From an uncultured Clostridia bacterium (GTDB lineage: Bacteria; Bacillota; Clostridia; Oscillospirales; Acutalibacteraceae): a DNA stretch of 17,429 nucleotides. The translations under genes were made by a program, and so were the position numbers. Below, in pieces: positions 14,172 to 17,429 of this stretch. Under the pieces are notes generated by a model, which was given only the letters and a program-made list of their open reading frames with translations, did no database searches and was not told where the DNA came from. The stretch spans positions 1 to 17,429 of the forward strand of contig CALGRR010000006.1 in assembly GCA_937880805.1 (NCBI GenBank). The letters run 5' to 3'. Position 1 is the first letter of the stretch. Each line of letters begins with the position of its first letter.

Positions 14172-14765
14172 TTATTTTGAGAAAAAATGTTTTTCAAGAG
14201 ATGCACACAGATAGTGATAAACAGGCAAGTGATATTCCTGCACTTCATAAGTTTCGCAGCTCGGAACATTTATTGTAACATCGCACAGCTCCATCAATTT
14301 GCTTGGCTTTTCACCTGTCAAAGCAACGGTCTTTACGCCAAGTGATTTTGCAACGGTCAGGGCATTGATTATATTTGCAGAATTCCCTGAAGTTGAAATA
14401 CCTATAACAAGATCATTTTTGCATGCGTATCCATATACAAGCTGTGCATACATCATCTCAGGATCTGCATCATTAACATAAGCGGAGAGCACGGATATCT
14501 GGCTTGGTAAAGATATTGCCGGTAAAGCTCCTTGCAAACCTTTGCGGAGTTCTTCCGGTATGCGTTCATCGGAAACAGGTCGCTTCAAATGAAAACCTTT
14601 CATGAGTTCGCCTACAATATGTTCACAATCTGCCGCACTGCCCCCGTTGCCGCATATAAGTATCTTTCCGCCTTGTTCGTATGTTTTTATCATAAGTTCA
14701 AGAGTATTTTTAATTTTACTCTCGCAGGACTTAAGAGCAGGATAGCGTACCATTAGCTTTTCCAT
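14172..14765 (-). CDS. SIS-domain sugar-phosphate isomerase, GmhA/phosphoheptose-isomerase type
   Basis: A 197-residue SIS protein matching the D-sedoheptulose-7-phosphate isomerase (GmhA) architecture. ICGNGGSAADCEH (37-49) and ISTSGNSANI (123-132) form the phosphate-binding loops; Glu53 (VGEL) aligns with the catalytic Glu of GmhA, and the VQEYHLPVYH segment (175-184) holds the Gln, Glu and His expected at the C-terminal active site. An insertion around 63-80 rich in charged residues is typical of the longer clostridial forms. The ATG follows the ROK stop codon with zero bases between (TGA then ATG), and its AAAGGAG lies inside the ROK coding end, so translation is coupled. No heptose genes are nearby; between a kinase and a mannosidase it more likely isomerises a hexose phosphate (inference). 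Confidence 0.85.
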   Translation of the reverse strand: MEKLMVRYPALKSCESKIKNTLELMIKTYEQGGKILICGNGGSAADCEHIVGELMKGFHLKRPVSDERIPEELRKGLQGALPAISLPSQISVLSAYVNDADPEMMYAQLVYGYACKNDLVIGISTSGNSANIINALTVAKSLGVKTVALTGEKPSKLMELCDVTINVPSCETYEVQEYHLPVYHYLCASLEKHFFSK

Positions 14766-15692
14766 TCATATTTCTCCTTTTATTCCGCAAACCGCTACAC
14801 ACAAAGCAGCAACATCTCCAAGTGATTCACCAAGCTCTGCAGGAACTATTTTGCAAACATTGCGCGATTGAGGAAGAGTTTCTTTTGCAATAACCTTTTC
14901 CATTTCTGCTCGTAATAATTCTTCGCTGCGTTGAAATATGCTTCCAAGAATTATCTTTTCGGGGTTGAGTATATCAATCAGCACTGAAAGACCTCGACCT
15001 AACATATGTGCACACTGCTTGTATACTTCCAATGCACTTTCATCGCCTAATATAGCGATATCAGCGATAGATTTGGCTGTTATTTCATCACCCGAAAAAC
15101 TTACAGGATGGCCCATTTGTTGGTTTTCTTTTGCAATGGTTTTTCCTATTTGAGCTATACCGCCGCCGGAACAGAATCCTTCAAATGAACCTGCTTTTCC
15201 GTAACCGACCGGTCCATAATCAGAAAGCCTTATATGACCTACTTCGCCTGCCATATCACAAGCACCGGTGTACAGTTTGCCATTCAAGATGAGTCCCGCA
15301 CCAAGACCCGTGCCAAAAGTAAGAAATATCATATTCTGTGTCCCTCTTCCTGCTCCGAATTTCCATTCTGCAAGACTGCATGCATCTGCATCATTTCTTA
15401 AAAAGACAGGAACATTGAATTCGTTTTTTAGCACATCTACTATTTTAATATTATCCCATCCGGGAAGATTAGGCGGTGATTTTATTATTCCGTTTTTAGA
15501 GTCCAACGGGCCTCCGCAACTTATACCTATAGCATCACATTTGCCCATCGTTTTTGCAATTTTGATTATCTTATCAATAGTGTTTTTGCAATCCTTTGTT
15601 GGGACTTTTTCCTTTTGTATAACTTCACCCGCATCATTGCCCGAAACCACTGCGCATTTGGTTCCGCCAATGTCGATACCAATAAATTTAAT
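14766..15692 (-). CDS. ROK-family sugar kinase lacking the zinc cysteines, probable ATT start
   Basis: A 308-residue ROK kinase (ATP-dependent phosphorylation of a hexose or related sugar). Numbering from the proposed start: IGIDIGGTK (4-12) is the phosphate loop, RNDADA holds catalytic Asp101, GEVGH the conserved His153. The ROK zinc motif CxCGxxGCxE is altered: V162, Y164 and S169 replace the cysteines while Glu171 stays. A perfect AGGAGGTG is placed eight bases before ATT (15692-15690), which would give MKFIGIDIGG, the usual ROK N-terminus. The only upstream ATG (15722) has no ribosome binding site and lies about 7 nt from the predicted transcription start; it would add ten residues that translate the Shine-Dalgarno itself. 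First gene of the operon, coupled to the SIS gene. Substrate probably mannose or a mannose derivative (inference). Confidence 0.9.
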   Translation of the reverse strand: MKFIGIDIGGTKCAVVSGNDAGEVIQKEKVPTKDCKNTIDKIIKIAKTMGKCDAIGISCGGPLDSKNGIIKSPPNLPGWDNIKIVDVLKNEFNVPVFLRNDADACSLAEWKFGAGRGTQNMIFLTFGTGLGAGLILNGKLYTGACDMAGEVGHIRLSDYGPVGYGKAGSFEGFCSGGGIAQIGKTIAKENQQMGHPVSFSGDEITAKSIADIAILGDESALEVYKQCAHMLGRGLSVLIDILNPEKIILGSIFQRSEELLRAEMEKVIAKETLPQSRNVCKIVPAELGESLGDVAALCVAVCGIKGEI

Positions 15693-15735
15693 AACTGACA
15701 CCTCCTGTCTAATACGTTCCATTGATTATGATTTT

Positions 15736-15768
15736 ATTATACTTTGCATGTCAGAATCCTGCATTGTC
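15736..15768 (-). promoter_or_regulatory. ROK-SIS-GH38 operon promoter with candidate activator site
   Basis: A perfect TATAAT on the minus strand (15741-15736) has no recognisable -35. In its place are two direct half-sites, TGCATGTC (15745-15752) and TGCATTGTC (15760-15768), written on the plus strand, offset 15 bp. A good -10 with a missing -35 and adjacent direct repeats is the pattern of an activator-dependent promoter; the divergent AraC-type gene is the obvious candidate regulator. Confidence 0.5.
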
Positions 15769-15784
15769 TTTTTTTGCCTTTGTA

Positions 15785-15813
15785 TTGATTTTTATTATCA
15801 GACAAGTTAAAAT
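15785..15813 (+). promoter_or_regulatory. promoter of the AraC-type regulator gene
   Basis: TTGATT (15785-15790), 17-bp spacer, TAAAAT (15808-15813), followed by AAGGAAG (15821-15827) ahead of the ATG at 15835. The leader would be only about 15 nt. Confidence 0.5.
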
Positions 15814-15834
15814 AGAGCAAAAGGAAGTGGGCTT

Positions 15835-16614
15835 ATGCAGAAATATACAAAGAGCAGATTTATAGAAAACGGCTACCTCAGTGCAACCAAAAAGCAAGAA
15901 AACACTTTTATAGAAACGCATTTTCACGATTTTTATGAGCTGGAGTTTATTGTTTCGGGCAACGGTACATATACGGTTGACGGAACCGAATATGAAATAG
16001 AACCGGGCAATTTGTTTTTCTTGACTCCGCTTGACTTTCACTATGTGGATATCAAGGATGCCGAACTTTATAATGTTATGTTCTCGGGCGATATCTGCAA
16101 TCAGACTTTTCTGCAGAGCCTCACAAAAAACTCGCCGGTGTTTCTGAAAGTAAGCAGAGAAACCAAACTTTGCTTTGAAGTTTTGCTTAACGAACTCTGC
16201 AACAATATAAATGATAAGGATTTTTCCGAAATGTTGCTCAACGCCATTATTGCAAAACTTAAAAAGGAAACTTCAGATGACGAACCAATCAGGGAACTTT
16301 CCGCAATAAACAAAGCGGAGTTATATGTTCTCAACAATTTCAGAAATGAGCTTAAACTTGAAGATGTTGCCAACGAGGTTGCACTTGCACCCACATATTT
16401 TTCACGGCTATTCAAGGCAGAAAAAGGAATAAACTTCAAAGTTTATCTGAACAATATGCGCTTTGAATATGCAAAAAAACTGCTTGAGCACACAGACATG
16501 ACCGTGCTGCAGATATGCACGGAATGCGGATTCAACGACTATCCGAATTTCATAAGACGTTTTAAACAACACACAGGATATTACCCTGTTCAATACAGAG
16601 AGTTGTTTGGATAA
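15835..16614 (+). CDS. AraC-family transcriptional regulator with cupin sensor domain
   Basis: A 259-residue two-domain regulator. Residues ~22-85 are an AraC-type cupin (THFHDFYELEFIVSG with the HxH pair His29/His31; later GTYTVDGTEYEIEPGNLFFL and PLDFHYV), the sugar-sensing half. Residues ~155-258 are the double helix-turn-helix: LKLEDVANEVALAPTYFSRL for the first HTH, and VLQICTECGFNDYPNFIRRF, the family signature, for the second, ending GYYPVQYR. Size and layout match MelR/RhaS-like carbohydrate activators. AAGGAAG supports the start. It diverges from the ROK-SIS-GH38 operon with a 142-bp region carrying candidate half-sites, so it most likely activates that operon on sensing a mannoside or its product (inference). 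No terminator hairpin is evident after the stop. Confidence 0.92.
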   Translation: MQKYTKSRFIENGYLSATKKQENTFIETHFHDFYELEFIVSGNGTYTVDGTEYEIEPGNLFFLTPLDFHYVDIKDAELYNVMFSGDICNQTFLQSLTKNSPVFLKVSRETKLCFEVLLNELCNNINDKDFSEMLLNAIIAKLKKETSDDEPIRELSAINKAELYVLNNFRNELKLEDVANEVALAPTYFSRLFKAEKGINFKVYLNNMRFEYAKKLLEHTDMTVLQICTECGFNDYPNFIRRFKQHTGYYPVQYRELFG

Positions 16615-16618
16615 AACT

Positions 16619-16667
16619 AATCCCTTATGAATACTCACTATGGTCCGAGTGGCGAGACTTGAAAGCT
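16619..16667 (-). other. degenerate tRNA-3'-end-like relic with repeated flank
   Basis: Read on the minus strand, 16663-16641 gives a T-loop-like TTCAAGT, then CTCGC, CACTCGG, A and CCA, resembling the end of a tRNA, but the 5' T-stem strand does not pair (AAGCT against CTCGC). After the CCA come bases 16643-16619, which match the flank following the tRNA-Arg end at 4657-4633 in 20 of 25 positions (CCAT-NNN-GAGTRTTCATAASGGATT). The shared context argues this is a second, decayed relic of the same kind. Nothing else recognisable is seen in 16668-16732. Confidence 0.4.
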
Positions 16668-16732
16668 TGAGAAGACCTCACGAATCGTTGCGCATCACGT
16701 CACATGGCCTTATTTTTCAACGGTTTCAAGAT

Positions 16733-16956
16733 TTAAACACATCCTAATTTTTGCATATATTTGCACATCTTTTCACAGAAATAAGGACCAGGAATAAGTT
16801 TCGGTTTTATATGAATTTTCAACTTGCTATCTCCATTGACCCTTTTATTAAAGCATCTGTAACTTCTGAGTATAAAAATTTCTCCGATGGTAGATATCTT
16901 AATTCTGCCATAGGAGGATGTTTTTGCGTTGCCTGTTTTTTTACGGACCCGTGCAT
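16733..16956 (-). pseudogene. possible decayed ORF in two frames
   Basis: A 45-codon minus-strand frame from ATG 16956 (contains MAELRYLPSEKFLYSEVTDA) ends at a TGA (16821-16819). Overlapping it in another frame, 16825-16733 reads 30 codons containing KLIPGPYFCEKMCKYMQKLG before a TAA. Both pieces look protein-like and abut at the stop, suggesting one gene split by a frameshift. No family is recognised and there is no ribosome binding site at 16956. It lies 18 bp after the ANTAR fragment's stop on the same strand. This is the only content I can offer for 16668-16974. Confidence 0.25.
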
Positions 16957-16974
16957 ATTATAACGTTCCGGGGA

Positions 16975-17289
16975 TTATTCGTATGTTTTTATGATTTTCT
17001 CCGCAACCTCACGCTTTGATACGCAGCGATCCATTGCTTGTTTTTCAATATAACGGTGAGTATCGGGTTCGCTCATTTTCAGTTCATCAATAAGCAACCA
17101 CTTTGCTCGGTTAGCAAGTCTGATTTCTTCCATTTTTTCTTCAATGGATAGTGCTTTCTTTTCTGACTTTCTCAAGCGTTCCCTTGCACTTGACATCCAG
17201 TTGAGTGCTGTTAACAAAGTGGGTTTTGAGGTTGGCTTTGGAAGCGTGAAAACACCGTGTAAGCTCACCGCCTGTTGTATTTTGTCTAT
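16975..17289 (-). pseudogene. 5'-truncated ANTAR-domain response regulator
   Basis: The C-terminal half of an AmiR/NasR-type (ANTAR) regulator, proteins that bind paired hairpins in nascent RNA to stop transcription termination. Visible are the last strand of a receiver domain (GVFTLPKPTSKPTLLTAL), a coiled-coil linker (ARERLRKSEKKALSIEEK) and a full ANTAR domain with IRLANRAKWLLIDELKMSEP then THRYIEKQAMDR, VAEKIIKTYE. The receiver's first ~100 residues, including the phosphoacceptor Asp, are missing. The frame is open for only seven codons upstream of a GTG at 17268 (to 17289), where it meets TAA and unrelated AT-rich DNA; there is no ribosome binding site at the GTG. The gene was cut by a rearrangement with its breakpoint near 17290, unless a short RNA-binding-only protein is made. 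Confidence 0.7.
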
Positions 17290-17290
17290 T

Positions 17291-17389
17291 TATAATATTA
17301 TACAGAAATAGCATCTCTCATTAAACGAGATATACAATCCTGTAATAAGAGATATATTATCTATATACAGGCGATTAAAACGCATATTA
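17291..17389. other. AT-rich spacer with small inverted repeats
   Basis: Between the ANTAR breakpoint and the terminator. ATCTCTCATTAAACGAGAT (around 17313-17331) and CCTGTA (17339-17344) against TACAGG (17366-17371) form weak hairpins, and a minus-strand TATAAT-like sequence sits near 17295-17300. No gene or RNA family is recognised. Confidence 0.3.
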
Positions 17390-17428
17390 AAAAGCCAAGA
17401 TACCGATAGAAGCAGTATCTTGGCTTTT
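17390..17428. terminator. perfect 14-bp bidirectional terminator
   Basis: AAAAGCCAAGATAC (17390-17403) pairs exactly with GTATCTTGGCTTTT (17415-17428), 11-nt loop. The terminal U-rich arm exists on both strands. The right window edge lies at its end. Confidence 0.75.
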
Positions 17429-17429
17429 G

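Noticed and set aside
16641..16660. D-arm of a plus-strand tRNA-Ser/Leu (GTCCGAGTGGCGAGAC)
   Set aside because: No acceptor, anticodon or T arm follows; the shared flank with the tRNA-Arg site supports a minus-strand 3'-end relic instead.
16751..16963. 70-codon plus-strand frame after the AraC gene
   Set aside because: No SD, Phe/Ile/Cys-rich and no domain; the opposite strand reads more like decayed protein.
1..17429. CRISPR array, toxin-antitoxin pair, defence genes, transposase or integrase
   Set aside because: No regularly spaced repeats and no protein with the relevant motifs was found on either strand.

Overview
The window (about 40% GC, AT-rich third positions, strong AGGAGG-type ribosome binding sites, many intrinsic hairpin terminators) looks like a low-GC Firmicute of the Clostridia, probably a gut or rumen Ruminococcaceae/Oscillospiraceae-type genome. 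This is judged from protein style only; no marker gene is present. The content is mostly glycan use plus one patch of decayed mobile DNA.

Layout. (1) 1-2952, plus strand: a GPH-type sugar cation symporter cut by the window start, an SGNH/GDSL esterase and an alpha/beta hydrolase, probably one transcription unit for taking up and de-esterifying an oligosaccharide. (2) 2953-5340: a small mobile-element-type ORF, a DUF5104-like exported protein with its own promoter, a frameshifted gene relic, several hairpins, the 3' half of tRNA-Arg(ACG) without its 5' half, and a highly structured repeat bounded by a 22-bp direct repeat. It reads as the scar of an element that used tRNA-Arg as its attachment site. 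(3) 5350-8367, minus: a large GH38 alpha-mannosidase. (4) 8589-8923, plus: the first ~70 codons of a GH78 alpha-L-rhamnosidase joined by deletion to the last ~38 codons of a metallo-beta-lactamase-fold gene. (5) 9051-11648: divergent genes for a secreted Asp-box beta-propeller protein with a C-terminal Ig-like domain (minus) and a secreted metallo-beta-lactamase-fold protein (plus), the intact paralogue of the relic in (4). (6) 11722-15692, minus: a compact operon of ROK sugar kinase, GmhA-type SIS isomerase and a second, shorter GH38 alpha-mannosidase, with a divergent AraC-type regulator at 15835. (7) 16615-17429: decayed sequence with a tRNA-3'-end-like relic, and a 5'-truncated ANTAR response-regulator gene.

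Working together (inference): the two mannosidases trim alpha-mannosides, the ROK kinase phosphorylates the freed sugar, the SIS protein isomerises the sugar phosphate toward central metabolism, and the AraC regulator senses the substrate and switches on the divergent operon.

Most notable: the deletion chimera at 8589-8923; a probable ATT start codon and a missing zinc-cysteine triad in the ROK kinase; the tRNA-Arg attachment scar with its tRNA-like three-way-junction repeat; and a 22-nt sequence present twice as exact copies plus once degenerate next to a second tRNA-like relic. I found no complete new defence system, CRISPR array, integrase or transposase.
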